This document shows, piece after piece, positions 18,627-30,604 of a DNA stretch of 64,000 nt. The DNA is from Wenxinia marina DSM 24838. GTDB lineage: Bacteria; Pseudomonadota; Alphaproteobacteria; Rhodobacterales; Rhodobacteraceae. Positions within the stretch are counted from its first letter, which is position 1; every line of letters starts with the position of its first letter. Made by a program: the position numbers and the translations under genes. The stretch covers positions 1-64,000 of the forward strand of contig NZ_KB902310.1 of NCBI RefSeq assembly GCF_000379485.1. Direction: 5' to 3'. The notes beneath the pieces are model-generated. The model saw nothing but the letters and a program-made list of their open reading frames with translations. It had not been told where the DNA came from and ran no database searches.

Positions 18627-19054
18627 GGGCGGCGCTGCTGGCGCTGGCGCTTGCGGCGACGGGGGCCGCGGCGCAGGAGGAGGCCCCCGCGCCCGAAGCA
18701 CCCGCGCCCGAGGCGCCGGCCGCGCCCGTCTTCGAGGCGCCGTCGGGGCTGGTCCTGTCGCTGCAGGACGTGATCTGGGAGCAGGAGACGGGGATCGTCC
18801 GCATCCGCTTCGTCGCCGACGGGCTGGGCGGGGAGGAGGCGATGGCCTTCTCGGAGGTCGCGGGCGACTTCGCCTGGCTGTGCGAGACGCAAGGGGTGCC
18901 CGCGCTGGAGCGCAACGGCATCGAGGCGAGCGAGGTCATCATCTCGATCGCCGACCGGGCGGTGCCGTTCGGCACCATCGACGCCGACGCGGTGCAGTTC
19001 TTCGAGGGCTATTCGGTGACCGCGGACGGCACCTGCCAGTGGGAGCCGTTCTGA
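18623..19054 (+). CDS. DUF6497-like secreted protein (pcc cluster)
   Basis: 143 residues from a GTG at 18623 that overlaps the preceding stop (GTGA). The signal peptide RAALLALALAATGAAAQ is followed by a low-complexity Pro/Ala/Glu linker (EEAPAPEAPAPEAPAAP), then a compact domain (SGLVLSLQDVIWEQETGIVRIRFVADGL, FAWLCETQG, EVIISIADRAVPFG) resembling the DUF6497 family found beside pcc genes in Rhodobacterales. Two cysteines could form a disulfide. Function unknown. Confidence 0.7.
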   Translation: MRAALLALALAATGAAAQEEAPAPEAPAPEAPAAPVFEAPSGLVLSLQDVIWEQETGIVRIRFVADGLGGEEAMAFSEVAGDFAWLCETQGVPALERNGIEASEVIISIADRAVPFGTIDADAVQFFEGYSVTADGTCQWEPF

Positions 19055-19398
19055 TGGAGAAGCACCGCGGATTTCCCGGCCGTCTGCCGGGCACGGATTT
19101 CCAGTTCACCATCCGCCGCGCCAACGCCAAGGGCGCGACCCGGATCATCGCGCGCGAGCGGTACCGCGACCGGCGCCCGGCCGACCGCGCCGCCGACACC
19201 GCCTTCGTCGCGGCGCTGTGGGAGCAGTTCGGGGACGAGCCGTTCGTGCGCGGCAACCTCGATGCCGGGCGCCTGTCCTGGCTGTTCGGGCGCGAGGTTG
19301 TGCCGGCCGAGGACCCGTTCGATCCCGAATCCTACGATGCGCTCCTGCAGCTCGACGTGGCGCGGGCGCAGGCGGCCTTCCCCGAGGCGTTCGAGTGA
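19054..19398 (+). CDS. Small cytosolic protein of unknown function (pcc cluster)
   Basis: 114 residues. The ATG overlaps the previous stop by one base (TGATG), so it is translationally coupled. There is no signal peptide or membrane segment. It is rich in Arg/Asp with an Arg-rich middle (IIARERYRDRRPADRAADTAF) and an acidic C-terminus. I do not recognise the family. Base composition is like its neighbours. Confidence 0.65.
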   Translation: MEKHRGFPGRLPGTDFQFTIRRANAKGATRIIARERYRDRRPADRAADTAFVAALWEQFGDEPFVRGNLDAGRLSWLFGREVVPAEDPFDPESYDALLQLDVARAQAAFPEAFE

Positions 19399-19765
19399 CG
19401 GGCACGTCGATGGGCGGGACTTCGCGCGGTGAAATACAATCTGGGCGGGAATCGGCCGACTCTGGCGGGTGCCGGAAAAAGGTCCGTTGCCGACTCGGAA
19501 ATCTGTGGCAGCGTGGACGTGCGGCGAGGGGGTCCAGCAAGCCCCGGACCGCAGACTGTCAAGACCGTTACCCTTCCCCTAACGGGTGGCCCGTCTCCTC
19601 GCGAGGCGGGTCACCTGTTTCTTGGCACCGTGACATCCTCGCATCGGCGACGCATCGCCTGAGCCGGGTAAGGGAACCCGTACTGGCGCTCGGTGGTCAT
19701 TGTATCGGACCCCTTGGCATGTCAGCACATGCACCATCTGGGGCAGGCACTACAGGAGACCTTTC
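19399..19765 (+). ncRNA. 367-bp gap before the glycine-zipper lipoprotein gene: possible small RNA or structured leader
   Basis: No convincing protein-coding frame. The stretch is less GC-rich than its surroundings at several points (GTGAAATACAATC, GGAAAAAGG, GGTCATTGTATCGG). It contains a paired GGGGTCC/..GGACC segment near 19530-19550, a strong terminator-like stem at 19585-19623, a CGGGT/ACCCG stem near 19660-19675 and CATG/CATG stems near 19720-19735. I find no match to a cobalamin, glycine or SAM riboswitch core. Confidence 0.3.
19585..19623 (+). terminator. Probable intrinsic terminator inside the 19399-19765 gap
   Basis: 13-bp arms GGTGGCCCGTCTC / GAGGCGGGTCACC with two mismatches, loop CTCGC, followed by TGTTTCTT. 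It could end the pccB-small-gene transcript or a small RNA that starts upstream in the same gap. Confidence 0.5.
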
Positions 19766-19987
19766 ATGCGCACCCTCAAGATTCTCAGCGTCCTCGTCCT
19801 CGCCGGCAGCGGCCTCACCGCCTGCGGCGCCACCGATGCCGAGCGCGGCGCGACCGGCGCCCTCATCGGCGGCGCGGCGGCTGCCGCGACCGGCGAGAAC
19901 GTCGTCAACGGCGCCCTCATCGGCGGCGCGGCCGGCGCGATCTACTGCAACGTCACGCCGAACGTGCCGGAGTGCTACAACGGCTGA
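19766..19987 (+). CDS. Glycine-zipper lipoprotein (YMGG-like)
   Basis: 73 residues. AGGAGA lies six bases before the ATG. The lipobox LTAC puts the lipidated cysteine at C20. The mature part contains a glycine zipper (GATGALIGGAAAAATGENVVNGALIGGAAGA), typical of small outer-membrane lipoproteins that insert a helical hairpin, and ends with two cysteines. Such genes are common between the pcc genes of Rhodobacterales; the function is unknown. Confidence 0.8.
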   Translation: MRTLKILSVLVLAGSGLTACGATDAERGATGALIGGAAAAATGENVVNGALIGGAAGAIYCNVTPNVPECYNG

Positions 19988-20025
19988 CGCCGCTCTCCCG
20001 CGCCTGCGGGAGCGGACCCAACCTG

Positions 20026-20060
20026 CAAAGGCCGCCGGGCTGCGCCCCGGCGGCCTTTTT
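20026..20060 (+). terminator. Rho-independent terminator after the lipoprotein gene
   Basis: Stem GGCCGCCGGG / CCCGGCGGCC preceded by AAA and followed by TTTTT. It separates the lipoprotein gene from pccA, whose ATG is 26 bases further on, so pccA expression needs read-through or its own promoter. Confidence 0.85.
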
Positions 20061-20086
20061 CGTGTCTCGGAAGGACCCCTCGTCAG

Positions 20087-22132
<2,046 letters not shown>

Positions 22133-22133
22133 G

Positions 22134-22745
22134 GTGGACGGCGCCCGCGCATGGCTGGGGGAGATCGACCCCCGCATCTGGCAGGCTGTGATCGCCGGCC
22201 TGTTCCTCGCCATGGGCTGGATCGTCAACGGCTGGCAGAATCGTCGGGCAGCCGCCCGCGCCAAGGCCGAGCGTCTGCGCGACCTGCACCGCGCCATCTT
22301 CGCCGAGATCGAGACCAACCTCGCGAACCTGTGGGACGTCGACGCGCTGAATGCCTACGGCGCCGAGATGCGGGCGCGGATGGAGGCGGACGAGACCTTC
22401 GTGCCCTTCATCCCGCGCGAGCGGCACGACCGCCTGTTCGACACCATCGTCGCAGACCTCTCGGTGCTGCCGCGCGTGACCATCGACCCGATCGTGAAGT
22501 ACTACGCGCAGGTCGGCTCCATCGCCGCGATCGCCGAGGACATGCGGGGCGAGGGGTTCCGTGCGCTGCCGCAGGCGCGGCGGATCCCGATGTACGAGGA
22601 TTACATCCAGATGAAGGTGCAGGCGCTGGAATACGGGCGCGTGGCGAACCACCTGATCCGCGTCTTCGCCGCGGACGGCAAGGCGGCGGCCGAGGCCGAG
22701 GCGACCCGGCTCAGTAGCCCGAGCGCGGGCCGGTCCGTCCCATGA
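22134..22745 (+). CDS. Membrane-anchored protein of unknown function
   Basis: 203 residues from a GTG one base after the pccA stop. One transmembrane helix (about residues 15-35, WQAVIAGLFLAMGWIVNGW) is followed by a positively charged RRAAARAKAERLRDLHRAIFAEIETNL helix and a soluble cytosolic domain. I recognise no family. Tight spacing suggests co-transcription with pccA. Confidence 0.65.
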   Translation: MDGARAWLGEIDPRIWQAVIAGLFLAMGWIVNGWQNRRAAARAKAERLRDLHRAIFAEIETNLANLWDVDALNAYGAEMRARMEADETFVPFIPRERHDRLFDTIVADLSVLPRVTIDPIVKYYAQVGSIAAIAEDMRGEGFRALPQARRIPMYEDYIQMKVQALEYGRVANHLIRVFAADGKAAAEAEATRLSSPSAGRSVP

Positions 22746-22845
22746 CCGGCTGGGGCCGATACGGGATGTCCGGGGCGGGGGCTGGGCTCTTGGCGCTGCT
22801 CATGCGCCAAAGATACGTCCGAGGGACGTCGCGTTCAATGCCCGG

Positions 22846-23337
22846 TCAGCGGCCTTCGCGCAGTTCGCGCTGGCGCAGCGGCATCTTGTCGATGGCGCGG
22901 CCGATCTCGCGCACGTCCCACGGCTCCGGCTTGCGCTGGGCGACGCGGCCGTCCTCGGACATCACGACGAGCATGAAGCCCCGGGGGCGCAGCCGCGTCC
23001 GCGCGTCCGAACCGCCGCCCGGGTCGGTGTCGGCGACGATGACCACGTCGCGGTACACGAGGTCGTCCACCCGCTCGAGCAGGTACTCCATCTGCCGGAT
23101 GTACCGCGGATCGTTCGGCGTATCGGCGAACACCACCACGGGGCGGGCGAGGAACAGGAAGTCGTCGAGCTCGATGTCGGCGGCGTCGAACACCTGCGCC
23201 GGATCGGCCTGCCAGCGCTCGACCGCCGTCAGTTCCTGCCCGACCGTCGCGGCGGGCGTCTCGGTCGAGGCGACCTCCTGCGCGGCGAGCGGCAGAGCGG
23301 AGAGGGAGAGGGCGAGGGACAGGGCGAGGCTCTTCAT
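22846..23337 (-). CDS. DUF4174 secreted protein
   Basis: 163 residues. The signal peptide ends LPLAAQ. The mature domain contains the DUF4174 blocks FLFLARPVVVFADTPNDPRYIRQMEYL, VIVADTDP and RPRGFMLVVMSEDGRVAQRKPEPWDVREI, a thioredoxin-like fold that lacks a CxxC pair here. A TATATCT box ends only six bases before the ATG, implying a leaderless transcript. It is divergent from scpA. Often found near pcc/scpA in Rhodobacterales; the function is unknown. Confidence 0.82.
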   Translation of the reverse strand: MKSLALSLALSLSALPLAAQEVASTETPAATVGQELTAVERWQADPAQVFDAADIELDDFLFLARPVVVFADTPNDPRYIRQMEYLLERVDDLVYRDVVIVADTDPGGGSDARTRLRPRGFMLVVMSEDGRVAQRKPEPWDVREIGRAIDKMPLRQRELREGR

Positions 23338-23343
23338 CTCCCC

Positions 23344-23350
23344 AGATATA
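23344..23350 (-). promoter_or_regulatory. Candidate -10 box (TATATCT) of a leaderless promoter
   Basis: TATATCT read on the minus strand ends six bases before the ATG at 23337, so transcription would begin at or next to the start codon. The same arrangement precedes the secreted-protein gene at 29961. Confidence 0.35.
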
Positions 23351-23508
23351 GGGGCGGCGCGGGGACTTGCGAAGCCTCGGGGCGCCGGGCCGACGACAAG
23401 TTTACCCGGCGGTCGCGCCGGTCGACCGGCCGGATCCGGGCTGTCACCGGTGCGCAACCCGCTGGGACGCTGTAGAAGAGGGGCGCCCGCCGCCCGCAGG
23501 AGGACCCG

Positions 23509-25635
<2,127 letters not shown>

Positions 25636-25658
25636 CGGAGCGCCCCTCTCAGAATCCA

Positions 25659-25738
25659 CCCGCCCCGGCCTCGAGCCGGGGCCTCTTCGCCGTGGCGTTC
25701 TCCCCCTCGGCGAGGCCCCGGCTCGAGGCCGGGGCGGG
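25659..25738. terminator. Perfect 27-bp inverted repeat between scpA and nhaA
   Basis: Left arm 25659-25685 and right arm 25712-25738 are exact reverse complements (core CCCCGGCTCGAGGCCGGGG), 26 bases apart. Each arm is itself a palindrome of the family seen at 281, 41720-42170 and 52666-53408. Placed between convergent genes, it can act as a bidirectional terminator although no U-tract follows. Confidence 0.6.
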
Positions 25739-25782
25739 TAGTCTGGAGCGGCGGACCGTCCGCCCGCCGCCCTGACTCTCGT

Positions 25783-27009
25783 TTACTCCGCGATCATCGG
25801 ATCGCCCTTCGGGTGCTCGGGCTGCGCCAGCTCCGGCGCGGGGCGCGGGGCGAGCATCAGGATCGTGTAGCCGAGAATCGCCGACACGATGGATCCGGCC
25901 AGAACCCCCAGACGCACCTCGTTCATCAGGTCGGCCTCCGGAAAGCTGAGCCCGCCGATGAACAGCGACATGGTGAAGCCGATGCCGGCGAGGCAGGCGA
26001 CGCCGAGGATGTGCGACCATTGCGCTCCGTGCGGCAGGCGCGCCAGCCCCAGCTTCACGATGAGCCAGGTGATCCCGAAGACGCCCACCAGCTTGCCCAC
26101 GATCAGCCCGCCCGCGATGCCGAGGGGAAGGGGCAGCAGCAGGTCCGCCGGCGCGATGCCCGCAAGCACGACGCCGGCGTTCGCGAAGGCGAAGATCGGC
26201 AGGATCATGAAGTTGACCCACGGCGTCAGCCCGTGTTCGACCGAATGCAGCGGCGACTTGCCGTACCGGTCCTTCAGCGGAATGAAGAAGGCGGTGACCA
26301 CGCCCGCGATGGTGGCGTGCACGCCCGACTTCAGGACGAAGAACCACATGATCGTGCCGAGGATGATCGCCGGCGCGAGCGCGTGCGTGCCGCGGATGTT
26401 GTACCAGACGAGGCCGAGCAGCGGCAGCACCGCCAGCATCAGGTAATCGACCTGCAGGTTCGCCGTGTAGAAGAAGGCGATGATCAGGATGGCGCCGATG
26501 TCGTCGAGGATCGCCAGGGTCAGCAGGAACACCTTCAGCGACGCCGGCGCGCGGCTGCCGACGAGCGCGAGGATGCCGAGGGCGAAGGCGATGTCGGTCG
26601 CGGCCGGGATCGCCCAGCCCTGAATCGACGGCAGATCCCAGTTCAGCCAGACGAAGATCGCGGCCGGCAACGCCATGCCGCCCACCGCCGCCATGCCGGG
26701 CAGGACAATGTCGCGGGGGTTCTTGAGCTTGCCGATCAGGATCTCGCGCTTCAGCTCCATCCCCACGAGGAAGAAGAAGATCGCCATCAGACCGTCGTTG
26801 ATCCACAGGAGCAGCGGCTTCTCCAGCCCCTCGCCGTTGAGCGTGACAGCGAAGTACGAGGCGAGGGCGCCCTGGTAGTAGGGAGCGAGGGCCGAGTTCG
26901 CGACCATCATCGCCGCGGCGGCCGACAGCATCAGAAGGACCCCGCCTGCGGCCTCGTGCTCGAGGAGGCGGCCGATCGCCGTCCGGTGGTACCTTTGAGT
27001 GCTGTCCAT
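25783..27009 (-). CDS. nhaA: Na+/H+ antiporter NhaA
   Basis: 408 residues, 12 helices. The Asp pair of the active site is in LAILDDIGAILIIAFFYT, and ATDIAFALGILALVGSRAP, GMELKREILIGKL and GFTMSLFIGGLSF are NhaA signatures. It exports Na+ in exchange for H+ for pH and salt balance, which fits an organism that also accumulates betaine. GGGACGGGAA precedes the ATG. Confidence 0.95.
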   Translation of the reverse strand: MDSTQRYHRTAIGRLLEHEAAGGVLLMLSAAAAMMVANSALAPYYQGALASYFAVTLNGEGLEKPLLLWINDGLMAIFFFLVGMELKREILIGKLKNPRDIVLPGMAAVGGMALPAAIFVWLNWDLPSIQGWAIPAATDIAFALGILALVGSRAPASLKVFLLTLAILDDIGAILIIAFFYTANLQVDYLMLAVLPLLGLVWYNIRGTHALAPAIILGTIMWFFVLKSGVHATIAGVVTAFFIPLKDRYGKSPLHSVEHGLTPWVNFMILPIFAFANAGVVLAGIAPADLLLPLPLGIAGGLIVGKLVGVFGITWLIVKLGLARLPHGAQWSHILGVACLAGIGFTMSLFIGGLSFPEADLMNEVRLGVLAGSIVSAILGYTILMLAPRPAPELAQPEHPKGDPMIAE

Positions 27010-27085
27010 CCGCTTGTTCCCGTCCCTTTTCCGTTGGAATTGTGTGTCGACCTAGGAAATCGGGCAACCCGTTCAAGGAGGCGTG

Positions 27086-27694
27086 ATGCGGCTGGATCAC
27101 CTGGCGATCGTGGGGGCGGACCTTGCCGACGCCGCCGCCTGGGCGGAGGCGCGCCTCGGGGTGCCGCTGCGGCCCGGCGGGCGGCATGCGCGGTTCGCCA
27201 CCTGGAACCGTCTCGTGCGGCTGGGGCCGGGCGAATACCTCGAAATCATCGCCCCCGATCCGGAGGCGCCGGACCCCGGCCGGCCGCGGTGGTTCGGGCT
27301 GTCCGCACCGCCCGCCGCCCCTCGTCTCGGCAACTGGATATGCGCCGTGCCCGACATCGCGGAGGCCCTTGTTCCCTTGCCCGAGGCGGGTCCGGCACTC
27401 GACCTTGCACGGGACGATCTGCGCTGGCGGATCGGCGTGCCGGAGGACGGGTCGCTGCCCGCGGAGGGCGGGCTGCCGACGCTGATCGAGTGGCAGTCCG
27501 GCACCCACCCGGCCGAGCGGCTGCCGGACGACGGGCTGTCCCTCGCCGCACTGGAAGTCCGCCATCCGGAGGCGCGCGCGCTGGCCGACCGCCTCGCGGG
27601 ACGGCTCGCGGATCCCAGGGTGCGGTTCATCGTCGCGCCCGCCCCGTCGCTGTCCGCGCGCCTGTCGACACCGGCCGGCGAGGTCGTCCTGTGA
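27086..27694 (+). CDS. VOC/glyoxalase-like protein
   Basis: 202 residues with a Glyoxalase_3-type (PF13468-like) fold: MRLDHLAIVGADLADAAAWAEARLG, then RHARFATWNRLVRLGPGEYLEIIAPDP with the metal-ligand-type His and Glu. The enzymatic activity is unknown. AGGAGG precedes the ATG by four bases; a GTG three bases upstream is a less likely start. Its stop overlaps the GTG of the following acetyltransferase (GTGA). Confidence 0.8.
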   Translation: MRLDHLAIVGADLADAAAWAEARLGVPLRPGGRHARFATWNRLVRLGPGEYLEIIAPDPEAPDPGRPRWFGLSAPPAAPRLGNWICAVPDIAEALVPLPEAGPALDLARDDLRWRIGVPEDGSLPAEGGLPTLIEWQSGTHPAERLPDDGLSLAALEVRHPEARALADRLAGRLADPRVRFIVAPAPSLSARLSTPAGEVVL

Positions 27695-28164
27695 TCCGCC
27701 CCGCGACCCCGGCCGACGCCGCCGCCATCGCCGCCATCTGGAACCACTACATCCGCGAGACGACCGTCACCTTCCTGCCGGACGAGAAGACCGATGCCGA
27801 CATCCGCGCGACCCTCGCCGCGGACCGCGGCCTGTTCGTGCACGAGGGGCCGGACGGGGTGGACGGGTTCGCCCGCTACTTCCAGTTCCGCGGCGGCGCC
27901 GGCTATCGCCATACCTGCGAGCATACGGTGCTGCTGGCGCCGGGAACGGGCGGACAGGGGGCCGGCCGCGCGCTGATGGCGGCGGTGGAGGACCATGCGC
28001 GGGCGGGCGGGGTGCATGCGCTGTTCGCGGGCGTCTCGGCCGAGAACCCGGGCGCCGTCGCATTCCACGCGCGGATCGGCTTTGCCGAGGTGGCGCGGCT
28101 GCCCGAGGTCGGCCGCAAGTTCGGCCGCTGGATCGACCTCGTGCTGATGCAGAAATTCCTGTGA
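27691..28164 (+). CDS. GNAT-family N-acetyltransferase (Pat-like)
   Basis: 157 residues starting at a GTG that overlaps the previous stop. IRPATPADAAAIAAIWNHYIRETTVTF, the acetyl-CoA loop LLAPGTGGQGAGRALMAAVEDHARAGG and AGVSAENPGAVAFHARIGFAEVARLPEVGRKFGRWIDLVLMQK match the phosphinothricin/methionine-sulfone acetyltransferase group. Actual substrate unknown; many such enzymes acetylate amino-acid analogues. Confidence 0.88.
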   Translation: MIRPATPADAAAIAAIWNHYIRETTVTFLPDEKTDADIRATLAADRGLFVHEGPDGVDGFARYFQFRGGAGYRHTCEHTVLLAPGTGGQGAGRALMAAVEDHARAGGVHALFAGVSAENPGAVAFHARIGFAEVARLPEVGRKFGRWIDLVLMQKFL

Positions 28165-28217
28165 ATGCCGCGGTGCGGCGGTTCCGCGTGGCCGCGCCGG
28201 GCGGTAAGCTGCCCCCC

Positions 28218-28898
28218 ATGTCGATCTGGACCCGCATCGCCGACGCCCTGGCCGCCCTCGCGAACGGCGAGAGCCTGGCGTCCGTGTTCGATCGGCTGCG
28301 CACGCCGCCCGAGCGGTCGGTCGGCTTCGCGATCGCGGTGATCGCCCTCGGCGCCAAGATGGCCAAGGCCGACGGCCTCGTCACACGCGACGAGGTGACG
28401 GCCTTCCGCGAGGTGTTCAGCATCCCGCCGCAGGAGGAGGCGAACGCCGCGCGGGTGTTCAACCTCGCCCGGCAGGACGTGGCGGGGTTCGACGACTACG
28501 CCCGCCGGATCGCGACGATGTTCCGCGGGCCGGACGGGCCGCTGTCCGATCTGCTGGAGGGCCTCTTCCACATCGCGGTCGCCGACGGCGCGTATCACCC
28601 GGCCGAAGACGCGTTCCTGGCTGAGGTGGCGCGGATTTTCGGCATCGGCGAGCGGCCCTTCGCCTCCATGCGCGCCCGCTTCGTCCCCGATTCGGAGCCC
28701 GACCCCTACGAGGTGCTGGGCGTCGCGCCGGACGCGCCGACGGCCGAGGTGCGGGCGGCCTGGCGGCGGCTGGTGCGCGACAGCCACCCCGACCGCATGC
28801 TGGCCCGCGGCGTGCCGGAAGAGGCGGTGAAGCTGGCGGAGAAGCGTCTCGCCGCGGTCAACCGCGCCTGGGAGCAGATCGAGGCCGAGCGCGCCTGA
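28218..28898 (+). CDS. TerB-DnaJ protein (DjlA-like co-chaperone)
   Basis: 226 residues. The TerB domain (about 35-145, IAVIALGAKMAKADGLVTRDEVTAFREVF... LFHIAVADGAYHPAEDAFL) is followed by a C-terminal J-domain (about 165-226) with the HPD tripeptide in RDSHPDRM. No N-terminal membrane helix is present, unlike classical DjlA. The ATG at 28218 is chosen over an in-frame GTG at 28161 because homologous N-termini begin SIWTRIADALAAL. Expected to stimulate DnaK ATPase. A TAAGCT box seven bases upstream suggests a leaderless transcript. Confidence 0.87.
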   Translation: MSIWTRIADALAALANGESLASVFDRLRTPPERSVGFAIAVIALGAKMAKADGLVTRDEVTAFREVFSIPPQEEANAARVFNLARQDVAGFDDYARRIATMFRGPDGPLSDLLEGLFHIAVADGAYHPAEDAFLAEVARIFGIGERPFASMRARFVPDSEPDPYEVLGVAPDAPTAEVRAAWRRLVRDSHPDRMLARGVPEEAVKLAEKRLAAVNRAWEQIEAERA

Positions 28899-29924
28899 AT
28901 GCGCCTCGCCACCTACAACGTCGAATGGTTCGACCATCTGTTCGACGAGTCCGGCCGTCTGCTGGCGGACGGCGGGCGGTCGGGGCGCGAGGGGGTGACG
29001 CGGGCCGAGCAGGCCGAGGGGCTGGCGGCGGTGTTCGGCGCGCTGGACGCCGACGCGATCCTCGTCGTCGAGGCACCCGACATCGGCCGCCGCCGCGACG
29101 GCCGCGCGGCGCTGGAGGGCTTCGCCGCGCACGCGGGGCTGCGGGCGCGGCGGGTGCTGGCAGGGTTCGCGAACGACACCCAGCAGGAGCTGATGCTGCT
29201 CTACGACCCGGACGTCCTGTCGGCGCGGCACGATCCGCGCGGCTGGCCACCGGGCCGTCCCGGCGCCGGCAGCCCGCGCTTCGACGGCACCCTCGACGTG
29301 GATCTCGACATTGACGGCCGTCCCGACGCCGTCCGCTGGTCCAAGCCGCCGCTGGAGGCGGAGCTGACGGTGCGCGCCTCTGGCCGCGTCGTGCGCCTGA
29401 TCGGCGTGCACGCCAAGTCGAAGGCGCCGACGGGCGCGCGGGGCCGCGACACCGTCATGCGTCTCGCGATCGAGAACCGGCGCAAGCAGATGGCGCAGGC
29501 CGTCTGGCTGCGGGCGCGGGTGGAGGAGCATCTGAGCGCGGGCGACAGCCTGATCGTCGCGGGGGACTTCAACGACGGCCCGGGCCTCGACGCCTACGAG
29601 CGGCTGTTCGGCCGCTCCAGCCTCGAGATCGTGGCGGGCGAGGGCGATGCGCTGCGCCTGTTCGACCCGCACGCGCGGGAGGTGCGCGGCAACCCGACGA
29701 CGGCGCAGCCCGCCTCGGCCCGCTTCGCCCTGCCCGGCGGGGCGCGCTGGCTGTCGGCGATGCTGGACTACCTGATGGTGTCCGAGGATCTGGCGGCGCT
29801 GGCGCCGGTCTGGACCATCTGGCACCCGTTCGACCACCGCCCCTGCTACGAGGACGCGGCCCTGCGGCAGGCGCTGCTGCATGCCTCGGACCATTTCCCG
29901 GTGACGCTGGACATCGCGCTGTGA
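28899..29924 (+). CDS. Endonuclease/exonuclease/phosphatase-family protein
   Basis: 341 residues of the EEP superfamily (Mg2+-dependent phosphodiesterase fold). Motifs in order: LATYNVEWFDHLF (Asn/Glu metal site), GVHAKSKAP, VAGDFNDGP, and the C-terminal HASDHFPVTLDI (Asp-His). The ATG directly follows the djlA-like stop. Whether it cuts DNA, RNA or phospholipid head groups cannot be told. Confidence 0.87.
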   Translation: MRLATYNVEWFDHLFDESGRLLADGGRSGREGVTRAEQAEGLAAVFGALDADAILVVEAPDIGRRRDGRAALEGFAAHAGLRARRVLAGFANDTQQELMLLYDPDVLSARHDPRGWPPGRPGAGSPRFDGTLDVDLDIDGRPDAVRWSKPPLEAELTVRASGRVVRLIGVHAKSKAPTGARGRDTVMRLAIENRRKQMAQAVWLRARVEEHLSAGDSLIVAGDFNDGPGLDAYERLFGRSSLEIVAGEGDALRLFDPHAREVRGNPTTAQPASARFALPGGARWLSAMLDYLMVSEDLAALAPVWTIWHPFDHRPCYEDAALRQALLHASDHFPVTLDIAL

Positions 29925-29948
29925 CGTGGCCGGCGCGCGTCCGCGCCC

Positions 29949-29955
29949 TATATCT
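29949..29955 (+). promoter_or_regulatory. Candidate -10 box (TATATCT) of a leaderless promoter
   Basis: TATATCT ends five bases before the ATG at 29961. Arrangement as at 23344-23350 on the other strand. Confidence 0.35.
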
Positions 29956-29960
29956 GCCCC

Positions 29961-30344
29961 ATGAGACATGCGCTTGCCCTCACCGCCCTCCTGCTCGCCC
30001 CGCCCGCGCTGGCGCAGGAGACGCCCGAAGACGACGGCCCCGGCCTGATGCAGCAGGGGGCCGACATGTTCTTCCGCGGCCTGATGTCCGAGATGTCGCC
30101 GGCCGTGGAGGATTTCCGCGACTTCGCCGAACAGGCGGGGCCGGCCCTGCGGACCTTCATCGACGAGATGGGCGACGACTTCCGCACCGTGATCGCCACC
30201 GTGGACGACCTGTCGAACTACGAGGGGCCGGAATTCCTGCCCAACGGCGACATCATCATCCGCCGCCGCCCGGACGCGCCGGACTGGGTGCCACCGGCGC
30301 TGCGCGACGGCGAGGTCGAGCCGGGCGAGGAGATCGACCTCTAG
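29961..30344 (+). CDS. Small secreted acidic protein of unknown function
   Basis: 127 residues. A signal peptide RHALALTALLLAPPALAQ is followed by an acidic, helix-rich mature region (MQQGADMFFRGLMSEMSPAVEDFRDFAEQAGPALRTFIDEMG) and a conserved-looking end YEGPEFLPNGDIIIRRRPDAP. Proteins like this are widespread in Rhodobacterales without known function. Codon usage matches its neighbours. Confidence 0.72.
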   Translation: MRHALALTALLLAPPALAQETPEDDGPGLMQQGADMFFRGLMSEMSPAVEDFRDFAEQAGPALRTFIDEMGDDFRTVIATVDDLSNYEGPEFLPNGDIIIRRRPDAPDWVPPALRDGEVEPGEEIDL

Positions 30345-30471
30345 CAGGACGGCGTCCGGCGCTCGCGCGCGCCTTTGGCGGCGCATCGCCCCGCCCGCCG
30401 TCCCCGGCGATGGGGCGCTTCCCATATCGGCGTTCTAGGGGGGCCGAGCCGGGGTCGCCTTTGCTGGGGAA

Positions 30472-30604
30472 GCGGTTCAGGGGCAGGTATGCCCTGAACG
30501 CGCCTCTTGTTAGCGTGCTGCGATTCGCCGGAGCGTCAAGGATGCCCGGCTGCGCCGGCGCGCTTCGCGCGTCCTTGACCCTCCGCCGAATCGCGAAGGG
30601 GCGC
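30472..30604. repeat. Two-hairpin dispersed element, copy 2 (next to the ppx stop)
   Basis: About 133 bp, nearly identical to 13003-13134. The left hairpin is GTTCAGGG..CCCTGAAC; the large stem has 23-bp arms starting GCGATTCGCCGGAG and ending CTCCGCCGAATCGC with two mismatches. It abuts the ppx stop codon. Copy 1 lies in front of a start codon instead, so the element is mobile-like rather than a fixed terminator. Confidence 0.75.

Noticed and set aside
19640-19765. Cobalamin riboswitch before the lipoprotein gene
   Set aside because: AGGAGACC resembles a piece of the B12 box, but GCCACTG and the rest of the core are absent; the AGGAGA is better explained as the ribosome site.
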